The position numbers and the translations under genes are program-made. The notes under the pieces were generated by a model. The model was given only the letters and a program-made list of their open reading frames with translations. It had not been told where the DNA came from and made no database searches. From Enterococcus lemanii (GTDB lineage Bacteria; Bacillota; Bacilli; Lactobacillales; Enterococcaceae), in NCBI RefSeq assembly GCF_016909125.1, contig NZ_JAFBFD010000010.1, positions 1 through 64,000 on the forward strand: DNA of 64,000 nucleotides, in the 5' to 3' direction. Positions 29,977 to 39,641 of the stretch are shown in pieces; position 1 is the stretch's first letter, and each line of letters begins with the position of its first letter.

Positions 29977-31212
29977 ATGGCAAAATATGAAAACTTATTA
30001 CCGAGATTTTTACGTTATGTAAAGACGGAAACGCAATCCGATCCAACAAGCACGACAACACCTTCGACACAAACACAAGTTGCATTTGCCCAAACTTTAA
30101 AAAAAGAATTAGAAGATTTAGGTTTGTCTGATGTTTTTTACAATGAAGCCAATGGTTTTGTAATGGCTACGCTACCAGCGAATACGACCAAAAAAGTTCC
30201 TGCAATTGGTTTTATTGCGCACATGGATACGGCTGATTTTAATGCAGTCAATGTGAATCCTCAAATCATTGAAAACTACGACGGCAAGGCAACGATTGCG
30301 TTAGACCAAGAAGGAAAATTCACTTTGAATACAGCTGATTTCCCGAACTTAAAAAATTATACTGGTCAAACCTTGATTACCACTGACGGCCAGACTTTAC
30401 TAGGGGCTGACGATAAATCAGGGATTGCTGAAATTATGACAGCAATGGAGATACTACTCGCAAACCCAAGCATTGAACACGGGGTAGTCAAAGTAGCTTT
30501 TGGGCCAGATGAAGAAATTGGTGTTGGTGCGAACAAATTTGATGTTGATCAATTTGCGGTCGATTTTGCTTATACGATGGACGGTGGCCCAGTTGGTGAA
30601 TTGCAATATGAGACATTTAATGCAGCGCAAGCAGACATTACGATTCAAGGAAAGAACGTTCATCCTGGTACAGCCAAAAACACAATGATTAACGCCCTTG
30701 CATTAGCCATTGAATTTAACGAAGCTTTACCAAGTGAAGAAGTCCCTGAAAAAACAGAAGGCTATGAAGGGTTCTTCCATTTGATGAGTTTAACGGGAAA
30801 TCCAGAAGAAGCAAAAATGAGTATTATTATTCGTGACCATGATCGTGAGAAATTTGAAGCACGTAAAGCACTTGTTCGAGAAATTCAAGCGAAAATGAAT
30901 CAGCGCTTTGATCAAGAACGAATTCAAATTCAATTAGAAGACAACTATTATAACATGCGTGAAGTCATTGAGAAGGATATGAGTATTGTTGAGTTGGCTA
31001 AAAATGCGATGTTGGCCCTTGAGATTGAGCCGATTATTGAACCTGTTCGCGGGGGGACGGATGGCTCTAAGATATCATTTATGGGGATTCCAACTCCGAA
31101 TATCTTTGCAGGTGGCGAAAATATGCATGGACGTTTTGAATTTGTTTCATTACAAGCAATGGAAAAAGCAACCGACGTGATCGTTAAAATTGTTGAGTTA
31201 AATGCAAAATAA
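29977..31212 (+). CDS. pepT: Peptidase T (aminotripeptidase)
   Basis: A 411-residue cytosolic zinc metallopeptidase of family M20B that removes the N-terminal residue from tripeptides. Metal ligands are in [26 protein letters not shown] and near the C-terminus [11 protein letters not shown]. Length is typical. It is 11 bp after the Nif3-like gene and ends at a strong terminator. Confidence 0.97.
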   Translation: MAKYENLLPRFLRYVKTETQSDPTSTTTPSTQTQVAFAQTLKKELEDLGLSDVFYNEANGFVMATLPANTTKKVPAIGFIAHMDTADFNAVNVNPQIIENYDGKATIALDQEGKFTLNTADFPNLKNYTGQTLITTDGQTLLGADDKSGIAEIMTAMEILLANPSIEHGVVKVAFGPDEEIGVGANKFDVDQFAVDFAYTMDGGPVGELQYETFNAAQADITIQGKNVHPGTAKNTMINALALAIEFNEALPSEEVPEKTEGYEGFFHLMSLTGNPEEAKMSIIIRDHDREKFEARKALVREIQAKMNQRFDQERIQIQLEDNYYNMREVIEKDMSIVELAKNAMLALEIEPIIEPVRGGTDGSKISFMGIPTPNIFAGGENMHGRFEFVSLQAMEKATDVIVKIVELNAK

Positions 31213-31222
31213 AAAATGAGTG

Positions 31223-31256
31223 AAATGAGCTAGGCTTGATCATCCTAGCTCATTTT
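31223..31256 (+). terminator. Terminator after pepT
   Basis: Stem AAATGAGCTAGG / CCTAGCTCATTTT with a 9-base loop. Confidence 0.88.
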
Positions 31257-31308
31257 ATTTAATAGCGGAAAGTTTTTCTTAAAAGTTTTTTTAAAGGAGA
31301 TTGAAAGA

Positions 31309-31578
31309 ATGGATAAAATTATTTATAGTTACTTACTTCTCCTTAACCTTTGTTTGTTTTGGTTAATGGCTGAAGATAAAAGGCGAGCAATTAAAAGAAA
31401 AAGACGAATTCCTGAAAAAACATTGTTGCTTTTAGGACTAATTGGGGGTGGTTTAGCAGGCTTAGTGAGTCAGAAAATTTTTCATCATAAAACAAGAAAA
31501 AAATACTTTACGATGGTTTATCTAATTGGAGGAGCTATTGCTTTGACTCTGATTTATTATATGAGAAAATGGAGCTAA
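31309..31578 (+). CDS. Small DUF1294 membrane protein
   Basis: An 89-residue membrane protein with three hydrophobic segments (about 3-19, 37-55 and 66-82) and a strongly basic loop (DKRRAIKRKRRIPE) between the first two, which matches the DUF1294 pattern including the later RKKYFTMVYLIG. Function unknown. ATG with AAGGAG. The next gene starts 42 bp later and may be co-transcribed. Confidence 0.75.
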   Translation: MDKIIYSYLLLLNLCLFWLMAEDKRRAIKRKRRIPEKTLLLLGLIGGGLAGLVSQKIFHHKTRKKYFTMVYLIGGAIALTLIYYMRKWS

Positions 31579-31620
31579 GCCAGTATCGGTAATAAGGTTG
31601 TTTAGAAAGAAGGCGGACAG

Positions 31621-32628
31621 ATGAAATCGTTAGTTCTAAGTAAAGATTTTTTAAAAGGGATTTTATTTACTAGTTTTATTGCACTTGTTTTATATTATTT
31701 ATGGCCGTCTTTTGGTGATATTTTTTTAGAGTTGAAAGAAATCAGTTTTATTTTATTATTGCTTGTTTCGTTATTAGGTATCTTATACCAGTATTTTGAA
31801 GGACAAATGGTTAAAGAAACGGTCCATAGCTTTACAAAAGAGTTTAGTGCTTTTGATGGGATGTTCGCTTCTTGTTATTCTGCTTTTTATCGTGTCGTTA
31901 CTTTTGGAGCAGGTACTATTTTTGCTGAGATTAATTTTTATCACCGCAAAAAAATCCCAGTATCTCAAGGTGTAGGGGTCGCTATTTTTCGTTTTATGTT
32001 ATTTAAAACAGCCGCATTAAGTATTGCTATCTTGGGTTTAATTTTCCACTTTACTTACTTTTACCAAATGTCTAGTCAAATGGTATGGTTTACCTTGCTA
32101 GCAATTATAGTGAACTTCCTGATTAATGGTATCTTAATGGTGACCGCGTTAAATACAAAACTACAAGTTCTTTTGGTCCGATTTAGCCATCGCTTTGCAA
32201 AAGGCGAAAAAGCGCGAAAATTTGTGGATCAAACTAACTTGCAGATCAATGGTTTAAGAAAGACTTTAAAAGGTGTTTTAAAAGATAAAGAACGCCTCTG
32301 CTTCATTTATTTTTGGAGTATCGTGAAAGCATTGACTTGGTTTATTTTGCCTTATCTTTGCTTGATTGGGGATCATCCTGATTTAAGTCTTGTAAAATCA
32401 ATTATTTTAATTAGTTTTGTGACCGTTCTTTCCGGGATTATCCCTTCACCAGCTGGGATTGGCTCTTTTGAATTTGTCTATTTACTTATTTTTCGGCCAT
32501 ATGTGGGGACCGTTGATGCCGCTTCGTCGTTATTGCTATATCGTTTTGCTAGTTTTATTTTACCGTTTTTAATCGGCTTGATTTATGTAATCGTCACTAA
32601 AAAAGAAGTCATTAAAAATCACCATTAA
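31621..32628 (+). CDS. Lysylphosphatidylglycerol synthase-type transmembrane protein (UPF0104/YbhN)
   Basis: A 335-residue polytopic membrane protein with about eight hydrophobic segments. The family marker IPSPAGIGSFEFVY occurs near residue 280. This is the flippase-like transmembrane half of MprF without the lysyl-transferase domain; stand-alone members are called UPF0104 and their substrates are not settled. ATG at 31621 with AAGGCGG upstream. Confidence 0.8.
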   Translation: MKSLVLSKDFLKGILFTSFIALVLYYLWPSFGDIFLELKEISFILLLLVSLLGILYQYFEGQMVKETVHSFTKEFSAFDGMFASCYSAFYRVVTFGAGTIFAEINFYHRKKIPVSQGVGVAIFRFMLFKTAALSIAILGLIFHFTYFYQMSSQMVWFTLLAIIVNFLINGILMVTALNTKLQVLLVRFSHRFAKGEKARKFVDQTNLQINGLRKTLKGVLKDKERLCFIYFWSIVKALTWFILPYLCLIGDHPDLSLVKSIILISFVTVLSGIIPSPAGIGSFEFVYLLIFRPYVGTVDAASSLLLYRFASFILPFLIGLIYVIVTKKEVIKNHH

Positions 32629-32720
32629 TGACCGGATGAAACAACCTATAGAAGAACTTACGTCAACCATGTGCTTTAAAAAGGTATTTGGTAAATTGTG
32701 TTGTTTTGCATCATCTAGAT

Positions 32721-32761
32721 AATGTCTACTGAATAATTGCCAAATATTCAGTAGGCATTAT
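32721..32761. repeat. Palindromic IS-end relic, copy 3
   Basis: AATGTCTACTGAATA and its near-perfect inverse TATTCAGTAGGCATT are separated by about 9 bases. The left arm plus spacer is nearly identical to the right end of the decayed IS at 43403-43431 in inverted orientation. It looks like two IS ends joined after deletion of the body, or a tiny derivative element. The 245 bp between 32629 and 32873 hold nothing else except the clpB promoter. Confidence 0.6.
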
Positions 32762-32803
32762 TTAAGTTTTTTTAATTTTTTGTCACCGATTTAAAGGATA
32801 TTA

Positions 32804-32833
32804 TTTGACCATTATTGACCAACGGATTATAAT
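32804..32833 (+). promoter_or_regulatory. clpB promoter overlapped by a CtsR operator
   Basis: -35 TTGACC (32805-32810), 17-bp spacer, -10 TATAAT (32828-32833). The segment 32804-32820 reads on the minus strand as GGTCAATAATGGTCAAA, a near-perfect CtsR heptad tandem repeat, and covers the -35 and spacer. Heat-shock induction by release of CtsR is therefore expected. No CIRCE element for HrcA is seen. Confidence 0.85.
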
Positions 32834-32873
32834 TAAAAACAGGTGAAAGCCAAATCGATGGGAGGAAAATACT

Positions 32874-35477
32874 ATGAATCTTGAGAAAATGACGACAACT
32901 TTACAAAGTGCATTATCTGAAGCACAACAAGTTGCCGTGACCCGCCATCATCAAGAAATTGACATCGCGCATTTATGGAAAATCTTTTTACAGCCGAACC
33001 AATTTGCTCGCAACTTTTACACCGATGCGGGACTAAACGTGGATGAACTTGAAAAGCAAGTTGATTTAGAATTGGATCGTCGGCCAAGCGTATCTGGTGG
33101 CAATGTTCAATATGGTCAATCAATGAGTCAAAACTTATTCCAACTCTTCAATGAAGCCGAACAACTAAAAAATGAATTTCAAGATGAATATTTAGCAACT
33201 GAAATTGTCATTTTAGCGCTTATGAAATTAAAAAACCATCCGTTGACCAAATATTTAGTCCAACAAGGAATCAATGAAAAAGAACTAAGAAAAAATATAG
33301 AAGAAATTCGAGGGGGCGATCGTGTGACTTCCCAAAATCAAGAAGAACAATACAAAGCATTAGAAAAATATGGCATTGATTTAGTTCAACAAGCAAAAAG
33401 CGGCAAAATGGATCCAATTATCGGACGTGACGAAGAAGTTCGAGATGTGATTCGCATTTTAACACGTAAAACAAAAAACAATCCGGTTCTAATTGGCGAA
33501 CCAGGTGTTGGTAAAACAGCGATTGTCGAAGGCCTTGCCCAACGGATTGTTCGTAAAGATGTTCCTGAAAATTTAAAGGATAAAACGATTTTTTCTTTAG
33601 ACATGGGTGCTTTAATTGCAGGAGCGAAATTCCGTGGCGAATTTGAAGAACGTTTAAAAGCCGTTTTACAAGAAGTGAAAAAATCAGAGGGGCGCATTAT
33701 TTTATTCATCGATGAAATCCATAACATTGTAGGAGCAGGTAAAACAGAAGGTAGTATGGATGCCGGAAATTTACTAAAACCAATGCTTGCTCGAGGAGAG
33801 CTACATACAATTGGCGCGACGACTTTAGATGAATACCGTCAATACATGGAAAAAGATAAAGCGTTAGAACGTCGCTTCCAAAAAGTTTTAGTTAAAGAGC
33901 CAACCGTTGAAGACACGATTTCGATTTTGCGTGGTTTAAAAGAACGATTTGAGATCCACCATGGTGTTAACATTCACGACAATGCACTAGTGGCAGCGGC
34001 AGTCCTATCTAACCGCTACATTACCGATCGCTTTTTACCTGACAAAGCCATTGATTTAGTGGATGAAGCAAGTGCAACCATTCGTGTCGAAATGAATTCC
34101 ATGCCAACGGAACTCGACCAAGTCACTCGTCGATTGATGCAACTTGAAATTGAAGAAGCGGCACTAAAAAAAGAAAGCGATGATGCTTCAAAAAAACGAC
34201 TTGTCATTTTACAAGAAGAACTGGCAGATTTACGCGAAGAAGCCAATCAAATGAAGATGCAGTGGGAAACGGAAAAAGAAGAAGTCAATTTATTATCAAA
34301 TAAACGAGCAGAAATTGATCAAGCCAAACATGAATTAGAAGACGCAGAAAACAACTATGATTTAGAACGAGCAGCTGTTTTACGACACGGCACGATTCCC
34401 CAATTAGAAAAAGAGTTGAAGGTGCTAGAAGAAAAAAATCAAAAAGAACAAGGGAAAATGGTGCAAGAGGCGGTAACAGAAAATGAGATTGCGACCGTCG
34501 TTGGCCGTTTAACAGGTATTCCTGTTACAAAATTAGTTGAAGGTGAAAGAGAAAAACTATTAAAATTAAGCGAAACACTCCATAATCGTGTGATTGGTCA
34601 AGATGAAGCGGTTGATGCGGTAAGCGATGCGGTGATTCGCTCACGTGCAGGTTTACAAGATCCAAACCGGCCACTAGGTTCCTTCTTATTCTTAGGACCT
34701 ACTGGCGTCGGGAAAACGGAGCTAGCCAAAGCCTTAGCAGAAAATCTTTTTGACACAGAAAATCAAATGGTACGTATTGATATGAGTGAGTATATGGAAA
34801 AACATACCGTCTCTCGTTTAGTCGGTGCGCCTCCAGGCTACATTGGCTACGAAGAAGGAGGACAACTCACAGAAGCGGTTCGGCGCAATCCGTATACGAT
34901 TGTCTTACTTGATGAGATTGAAAAAGCGCATCCCGATGTATTTAATATCTTATTGCAAGTGTTAGATGATGGCCGTTTAACGGATTCAAAAGGTCGAATG
35001 GTTGACTTTAAAAATACGGTGTTAATTATGACTAGTAATATTGGTTCACAAATATTATTAAGTGGGGTTAGTGCAACAGGCACCATTCCAGAAGAATTAA
35101 AAGAACAGGTTTTGGAGCTTTTACGTGGCCACTTTAAGCCAGAGTTTTTAAATCGAATTGACGACACCATTTTATTTACACCTCTTAGCTTAGAAAACGT
35201 CAAAAATATTGTGGATAAATTGATTGAACAATTATCTAAACGTTTAGTACATCAAGAAATTTATCTTCAAATTACGGATGAAGCCAAAACTTGGATTGCA
35301 GAAAACGCTTATGAACCGGCTTACGGCGCCCGACCATTGCGACGTTTTATTACTAGAGAAGTTGAAACGCCTCTAGCAAAAGAGATTGTAGCTGGCCGTG
35401 TGATGCCCAAAACAAAAGTAACGATTCAGTTAATCAATGATCAACTTGTCTTTCAAAATGAAGCAATTGAAGAATAA
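32874..35477 (+). CDS. clpB: Disaggregase ClpB
   Basis: An 867-residue AAA+ chaperone that pulls proteins out of aggregates with DnaK. N-terminal domain (1-145), first ATPase with Walker [10 protein letters not shown] near residue 209, the coiled-coil M domain (about 400-525, rich in Glu/Lys), second ATPase with GPTGVGKTE near residue 608, and the C-terminal small domain ending VFQNEAIEE. The M domain and lack of a ClpP-binding loop identify ClpB rather than ClpC. ATG with GGAGG, controlled by CtsR. Confidence 0.98.
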   Translation: MNLEKMTTTLQSALSEAQQVAVTRHHQEIDIAHLWKIFLQPNQFARNFYTDAGLNVDELEKQVDLELDRRPSVSGGNVQYGQSMSQNLFQLFNEAEQLKNEFQDEYLATEIVILALMKLKNHPLTKYLVQQGINEKELRKNIEEIRGGDRVTSQNQEEQYKALEKYGIDLVQQAKSGKMDPIIGRDEEVRDVIRILTRKTKNNPVLIGEPGVGKTAIVEGLAQRIVRKDVPENLKDKTIFSLDMGALIAGAKFRGEFEERLKAVLQEVKKSEGRIILFIDEIHNIVGAGKTEGSMDAGNLLKPMLARGELHTIGATTLDEYRQYMEKDKALERRFQKVLVKEPTVEDTISILRGLKERFEIHHGVNIHDNALVAAAVLSNRYITDRFLPDKAIDLVDEASATIRVEMNSMPTELDQVTRRLMQLEIEEAALKKESDDASKKRLVILQEELADLREEANQMKMQWETEKEEVNLLSNKRAEIDQAKHELEDAENNYDLERAAVLRHGTIPQLEKELKVLEEKNQKEQGKMVQEAVTENEIATVVGRLTGIPVTKLVEGEREKLLKLSETLHNRVIGQDEAVDAVSDAVIRSRAGLQDPNRPLGSFLFLGPTGVGKTELAKALAENLFDTENQMVRIDMSEYMEKHTVSRLVGAPPGYIGYEEGGQLTEAVRRNPYTIVLLDEIEKAHPDVFNILLQVLDDGRLTDSKGRMVDFKNTVLIMTSNIGSQILLSGVSATGTIPEELKEQVLELLRGHFKPEFLNRIDDTILFTPLSLENVKNIVDKLIEQLSKRLVHQEIYLQITDEAKTWIAENAYEPAYGARPLRRFITREVETPLAKEIVAGRVMPKTKVTIQLINDQLVFQNEAIEE

Positions 35478-35511
35478 GTAAAAAAAGTTAGTGTAACAAG
35501 CGAATTCACTT

Positions 35512-35543
35512 AAAAAGCGAGCATTTCGGTGCTCGCTTTTTAT
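35512..35543 (+). terminator. Terminator after clpB
   Basis: Stem AAAAAGCGAGC / GCTCGCTTTTT with a short loop containing TTCG. Confidence 0.9.
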
Positions 35544-35655
35544 TATATCCAAAATCAAAGCGGACTCGAATTGTTTTCAAAGGGCAAAGAAACTTGACTT
35601 GAAAAAAGCGTTTTTAAATGTCGAAAGTGTATTACTAGAGAAAACAGCCGGAAGT

Positions 35656-35664
35656 TGTTATACT
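35656..35664 (+). promoter_or_regulatory. Upstream promoter-like site before the importer/deaminase operon
   Basis: TGTTATACT is an extended -10. Transcription from it would start near 35671 and would run through the structured segment at 35696-35818. Confidence 0.4.
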
Positions 35665-35695
35665 ACAGGAGAGAATTGATAAATGAGAGAAAAGT

Positions 35696-35818
35696 AAGGG
35701 TTAGTTAAGTGTTTTATGAAGAATTCGCTTTAAATCTGAGAAATAGCTGATAGAAAACAAGCGTTGTTAGGCAATAACCGAACAATCTGGAAGGTACCAA
35801 CACTTATTTTTAACCTTT
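35696..35818 (+). ncRNA. Structured RNA candidate (possible riboswitch-like leader)
   Basis: A long closing helix is formed by AAGGGTTA (35696-35703) with TAACCTTT (35811-35818) and TAAGTGTT (35706-35713) with AACACTTA (35799-35806). Inside are at least two further helices, CGCTT/AAGCG (35726-35730 with 35759-35763) and TTGTT/AACAA (35764-35768 with 35781-35785, extended by GG/CC), giving a multibranched junction about 120 nt long. T5 follows the inner closing helix. The pieces CTGAGA and TCTGG...ACCA recall the TPP riboswitch but their spacing does not fit it. I match it to no known class. It precedes the transporter/deaminase operon. Confidence 0.45.
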
Positions 35819-35820
35819 AG

Positions 35821-35849
35821 TTGAAAAGGGTAGCTGAGATGACTATAAT
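35821..35849 (+). promoter_or_regulatory. Proximal promoter of the importer/deaminase operon
   Basis: TTGAAA (35821-35826), 17-bp spacer, TATAAT (35844-35849), 34 bp before the first start codon. It lies just downstream of the structured segment, so transcripts from here would not contain it. Confidence 0.6.
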
Positions 35850-35883
35850 CTCTATGTGTTAAAAAAGAAAAAGGAGCGTAAAT

Positions 35884-36717
35884 ATGAAAAAAAGTATTCC
35901 TTACTTAATTTTGACCCCGGGAATTGTTTTGTTGGTCTTTTTTCTAATGATTCCACTATTAACGAATATTTTTCCAACTTTTTTCCCAGCCAATGGAGGG
36001 ATCCAAAATTATCTTCATTTTTTCCAAGATGATTATAATCGTGGGATTTTTTGGCGGACGATACGAATTTCAAGTATTGTGACACTCGTTTCTTTAATTT
36101 TAGGAATTCCTACGGCTTATTTTATTGCCGGGTTAAATAAGAAATGGCGTGGCATTCTAATGGCCATGACGTTGTTTCCATTGTTAACCAATTCGGTAAT
36201 TCGAAGTTTTGCTTGGATTAATATTTTAGGAAAAAATGGTGTTATCAATAACTTACTTGTTGCCATTGGTCTCATTGATCAACCAATTAGTATTTTATAT
36301 ACGGAATTTGCGATTATTATTGGTTCAGTTTACTTGTTCTTACCGACAATGATTATGACGCTAGTTGGGGTACTTGAAAATATCGAAGGCGAAATGTTAG
36401 AAGCAGCAGAAACGCTTGGCGCATCGCCACTGATTGCTTTTATTAAGATTGTCTTACCGCTTTCTTTACCAGGAGCAATTGTCGGTAGCATTTTAGTTTT
36501 TACAGGTACTTTAACGGCTTATACGACGCCACTTTTATTAGGCGGCAACCAAAAAATGTTATTAGCTACTTTTCTTTATCAAAAAGCATCGACATTGGGT
36601 GATTGGAATGGGGTAGCAATTATTGCGCTCATCATGATTGTCACGACTTTGCTTGTGATGCAAGGGTTAAACTTTATTGCAAAGAAAATTGATCGGAGGG
36701 AAGCAACGAATGCGTAA
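35884..36717 (+). CDS. ABC importer permease, PotB type
   Basis: A 277-residue inner-membrane permease with six predicted helices and the binding-protein-dependent permease motif EAAETLGASPLIAFIKIVLP, the EAA loop that docks the ATPase. It resembles PotB of spermidine/putrescine importers and the related permeases for other cations and small organic solutes. It is the first gene of a six-gene unit. ATG with AAAGGAG. Its stop overlaps the second permease. Polyamine specificity should not be assumed, given the deaminases downstream. Confidence 0.88.
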   Translation: MKKSIPYLILTPGIVLLVFFLMIPLLTNIFPTFFPANGGIQNYLHFFQDDYNRGIFWRTIRISSIVTLVSLILGIPTAYFIAGLNKKWRGILMAMTLFPLLTNSVIRSFAWINILGKNGVINNLLVAIGLIDQPISILYTEFAIIIGSVYLFLPTMIMTLVGVLENIEGEMLEAAETLGASPLIAFIKIVLPLSLPGAIVGSILVFTGTLTAYTTPLLLGGNQKMLLATFLYQKASTLGDWNGVAIIALIMIVTTLLVMQGLNFIAKKIDRREATNA

Positions 36718-37489
36718 ACAAAAATTGATGACGATAATTGCGATTTGTGTCTTTGCTTTCTTATTTTTACCTTTAATTTTAATTGTGGTGACGTCATTTG
36801 GCACAGCAGCAGCGATCCAGTTTCCAATTAAAGGTTTTACCTTGGATTGGTATGTCAATGCACTTCGCTTAAAAACAATGATGGATAGTTTTAAATTAAG
36901 TTTACTTATTGGAATTTTAGCGACGGTTTTAGCTTTAATCGTTGGTATCCCTGCCTCGTATGCGTTAGCGCGTTATTCGATGAAAGGCAATCAATGGATT
37001 AAGAGTTTCTTTTTATCACCTACCGTTATACCAGGAATCGTAGTGGGGTATACTTTGTTTCAATTTATTGTGGTTGCACTAGGTTTGCCGGTTTTCCAAG
37101 GGCTTTTAATTGGTCACTTTTTAATTAGTTTGCCTTATATCATTCGCGTTGTCGGTTCAAGTATGGATCAATTGGACTATTCAATGGAAGAAGCGGCTTG
37201 GACATTAGGGTGTACACGTCTGAAAGCTTTTACGAAAGTGGTATTGCCAAATGTTTCTTCAGGAATTTTTGCGGCTTTTATGTTGGCTTTTGTCAATTCA
37301 TTTAATAACGTACCTGTTTCGATGTTTTTATCGGGACCAGGAGTGACGATGCTTCCGACTAATTTACTAAGTTACATGGAGTATAACTATGACCCAACCG
37401 TTTCAGCTATTTCTGTCATGTTGATGTTACTGACAATTGGATTAATGTACTTAATTGAAAAAACACTAGGCTTAGCAGCGATTGCGTAA
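36710..37489 (+). CDS. ABC importer permease, PotC type
   Basis: A 259-residue permease with six helices and its own EAA loop (EEAAWTLGCTRLKAFTKVVLP). It pairs with the PotB-type permease to form the heterodimeric channel. The ATG at 36710 follows GGAGGGAAG and overlaps the upstream stop by 8 bases; a more upstream in-frame ATG at 36677 lacks a ribosome site. Confidence 0.88.
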   Translation: MRKQKLMTIIAICVFAFLFLPLILIVVTSFGTAAAIQFPIKGFTLDWYVNALRLKTMMDSFKLSLLIGILATVLALIVGIPASYALARYSMKGNQWIKSFFLSPTVIPGIVVGYTLFQFIVVALGLPVFQGLLIGHFLISLPYIIRVVGSSMDQLDYSMEEAAWTLGCTRLKAFTKVVLPNVSSGIFAAFMLAFVNSFNNVPVSMFLSGPGVTMLPTNLLSYMEYNYDPTVSAISVMLMLLTIGLMYLIEKTLGLAAIA

Positions 37490-37500
37490 AGGAGAAAAAG

Positions 37501-38532
37501 ATGGCATTTGTTGAACTAAAAGATATTCGCGTCAGTTATGATGGGAAGAAAAATATATTAGAAGATTTGAATATTTCAATGGAAAAAGGCGAACTTGTTT
37601 CTTTACTTGGGCCAAGTGGTTGCGGAAAAACAACGACTTTGCGCGTCATTGCGGGTTTGATTGAGCCAAAAGATGGCACGTTTCTTTTAGACCAGGAGGC
37701 TTTAACAAAAGTCCCGGTTCATAAAAGAAATTTCGGGATGGTCTTTCAAAGTTATGCTTTATTTCCGCACATGACCATTGCAGAAAACGTCGCATTTGGT
37801 TTGAAATTAAGAAAAGAAAGTAAAGAGACGACGAAGCAAAAAGTAACAGAAATGCTCGCTATTTGTGGTTTAGAAGGTTTTGAAAATCGTTATCCAAAAC
37901 AACTATCAGGTGGTCAACGCCAAAGGGTTGCACTTGCGCGTGCGTTAGTGATTGAACCGAAATTATTATTACTTGACGAACCACTATCAAACTTAGATGC
38001 AAAACTCCGGGTGGCGATGCGAATTGAAATTAAACGGATTCAGCAACAACTAGGCATTACGACAGTCTTTGTGACGCATGATCAAGAAGAATGTTTCTCA
38101 ATTTCAGATAAAGTTGCGATCATGAATAATGGGGTAATCGAACAATACGATACACCGGAGCAAATTTACCGCTTACCAGTATCAAAATTTGTGGCCCAAT
38201 TTATTGGATTTGAAAACTTTTTTGAAGTGAAACACAATCAAGATGGGTTACTCCAAACAAAAAACGGTTTAACGATTGCTTCAAGTATTTCATCTTTAAC
38301 AAAATCAGAAGGGATTGCGACGATTCGACCAGAAGACATCCAAATTGTAGCAAAAGGCATGCTAACTGGTGAGGTCATCGTTCGGACTTTCTTAGGCAAG
38401 AGCCATCAATATGAAGTTAAAACACCATTAGGCATGCTATTAGTCAATGGTAGTGACCAACAAATTTACCAAACGGGCGATTTGATTCAATTAGATTTAC
38501 CAGCTGAAAAAGTCGTATTACTAGAAAGGTAG
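37501..38532 (+). CDS. ABC importer ATPase, PotA type
   Basis: A 343-residue ATPase that powers the importer. Walker A GPSGCGKTT (about residue 38), Q-loop, signature LSGGQRQRVALARAL, Walker B LLLLDEP and the H-loop VTHDQEE, followed by a C-terminal TOBE domain from about residue 240 (RPEDIQIV). PotA-like lengths and TOBE regulation are normal. 11 bp after the second permease. Confidence 0.92.
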   Translation: MAFVELKDIRVSYDGKKNILEDLNISMEKGELVSLLGPSGCGKTTTLRVIAGLIEPKDGTFLLDQEALTKVPVHKRNFGMVFQSYALFPHMTIAENVAFGLKLRKESKETTKQKVTEMLAICGLEGFENRYPKQLSGGQRQRVALARALVIEPKLLLLDEPLSNLDAKLRVAMRIEIKRIQQQLGITTVFVTHDQEECFSISDKVAIMNNGVIEQYDTPEQIYRLPVSKFVAQFIGFENFFEVKHNQDGLLQTKNGLTIASSISSLTKSEGIATIRPEDIQIVAKGMLTGEVIVRTFLGKSHQYEVKTPLGMLLVNGSDQQIYQTGDLIQLDLPAEKVVLLER

Positions 38533-38540
38533 GAAACAAA

Positions 38541-39626
38541 ATGAAAAAGAAATATTTTGTCGGATTTGCTTTATTTGCAACACTCGTTTTAGGTGCATGT
38601 GGGAATAGTGAGGCGAACCAAGGTTCCTCTTCAAACGCTAGCGGTCAAAAAGAAGATAAAGGCTCACAAGCACTGGTTGTTTCAACATTTGGTCTAAGTG
38701 AAGACATTGTTCGCAAAGACATCATGGAGCCTTTTGAAAAGGAAAACAATGCCAATATCACGTTAGATTTAGGTAATAGTGCCGATCGCTTTACAAAACT
38801 AAAAACCAATCCAAACGCTGGCATTGATGTAATTGAGTTAGCTCAAAACCACTCAACTCAAGGCAATCAAGAGGGCATGTTTTTAGAAATTACCGAAGCT
38901 GACGTACCGAATTTAGCGCAATTAACCGAAGGCGCGAAAGAAGTCTTTGAAAATGGCGCCGGGGTTCCAATTGCTGTAAATAGTATTGGAATTGTTTATG
39001 ATAAAGAAAAAGTTGGCCGAGACATTACGAAATGGGAAGATTTATGGAGTGAAGACTTAAAAGGTCAAATTTCAATTCCAGATATTACCGTAACAGCTGG
39101 ACCGTTAATGCTTTATGTAGCAAGTGAATATGCGGGACAAGAAATCGCAAAAGATAATGGTGAAAAAGCATTTGAAGCGATGACAGCGTTAAAACCAAAT
39201 GTAGTTAAAACATATGCCAAGTCTTCGGATTTAGCGAATATGTTCCAATCTGGCGAAATTAGTGTCGCTGTTGTGGCCGATTTTGCGGTTGATATCATTA
39301 AAGGGGCAGCAGAAGGTGTCACCTATGTGGTACCAGAAAGTGGCACTTACGCAAACTTCAACACCGTTAATATTCCAAAAGATACAAAAAACAAAGAATT
39401 AGCCCTGGCTTTTGTTAACTATCGTATTAGTGCGGATTCCCAAAAAGTCAAAGCTTTATCTTTAAATGAAGGCCCAGTTAACCAAGAAGTTATTTTGACC
39501 GGTGAAGAAATCGGACACAAAACATATGGTGAAATTGCTGAAAGAGCAAAACCGGTTGATTTTACCATGATTAATGAAAACATGGCCAATTGGGTAGACC
39601 AATGGAACCGGACAATGAATAACTAG
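38541..39626 (+). CDS. Substrate-binding lipoprotein, PotD type
   Basis: A 361-residue extracellular binding protein with a lipobox LGAC (Cys at residue 20) and a Ser/Gly-rich linker, then a two-lobed periplasmic-binding fold of the PotD/PotF class: LVVSTFGLSEDIVRKDIMEPFEKE, the domain-crossing VPIAVNSIGIVYDKEKV and KPVDFTMINENMANWVDQWN at the end. The ligand cannot be read directly; the polyamine-type acidic contacts are not obvious to me. 8 bp after the ATPase. Confidence 0.88.
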   Translation: MKKKYFVGFALFATLVLGACGNSEANQGSSSNASGQKEDKGSQALVVSTFGLSEDIVRKDIMEPFEKENNANITLDLGNSADRFTKLKTNPNAGIDVIELAQNHSTQGNQEGMFLEITEADVPNLAQLTEGAKEVFENGAGVPIAVNSIGIVYDKEKVGRDITKWEDLWSEDLKGQISIPDITVTAGPLMLYVASEYAGQEIAKDNGEKAFEAMTALKPNVVKTYAKSSDLANMFQSGEISVAVVADFAVDIIKGAAEGVTYVVPESGTYANFNTVNIPKDTKNKELALAFVNYRISADSQKVKALSLNEGPVNQEVILTGEEIGHKTYGEIAERAKPVDFTMINENMANWVDQWNRTMNN

Positions 39627-39641
39627 AAAGTAGGAAAAAAC

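Noticed and set aside
35696-35818. TPP riboswitch
   Set aside because: CTGAGA and a TCTGG...ACCA stretch are present, but about 35 bases separate CTGAGA from the ACC that should follow it within a few bases, and the P2 helix cannot form. Kept as an unclassified structured candidate.
35884-39626. Firm assignment as spermidine/putrescine importer
   Set aside because: Family resemblance is real, but the co-transcribed adenine deaminase and second deaminase argue against fixing polyamines as ligand.
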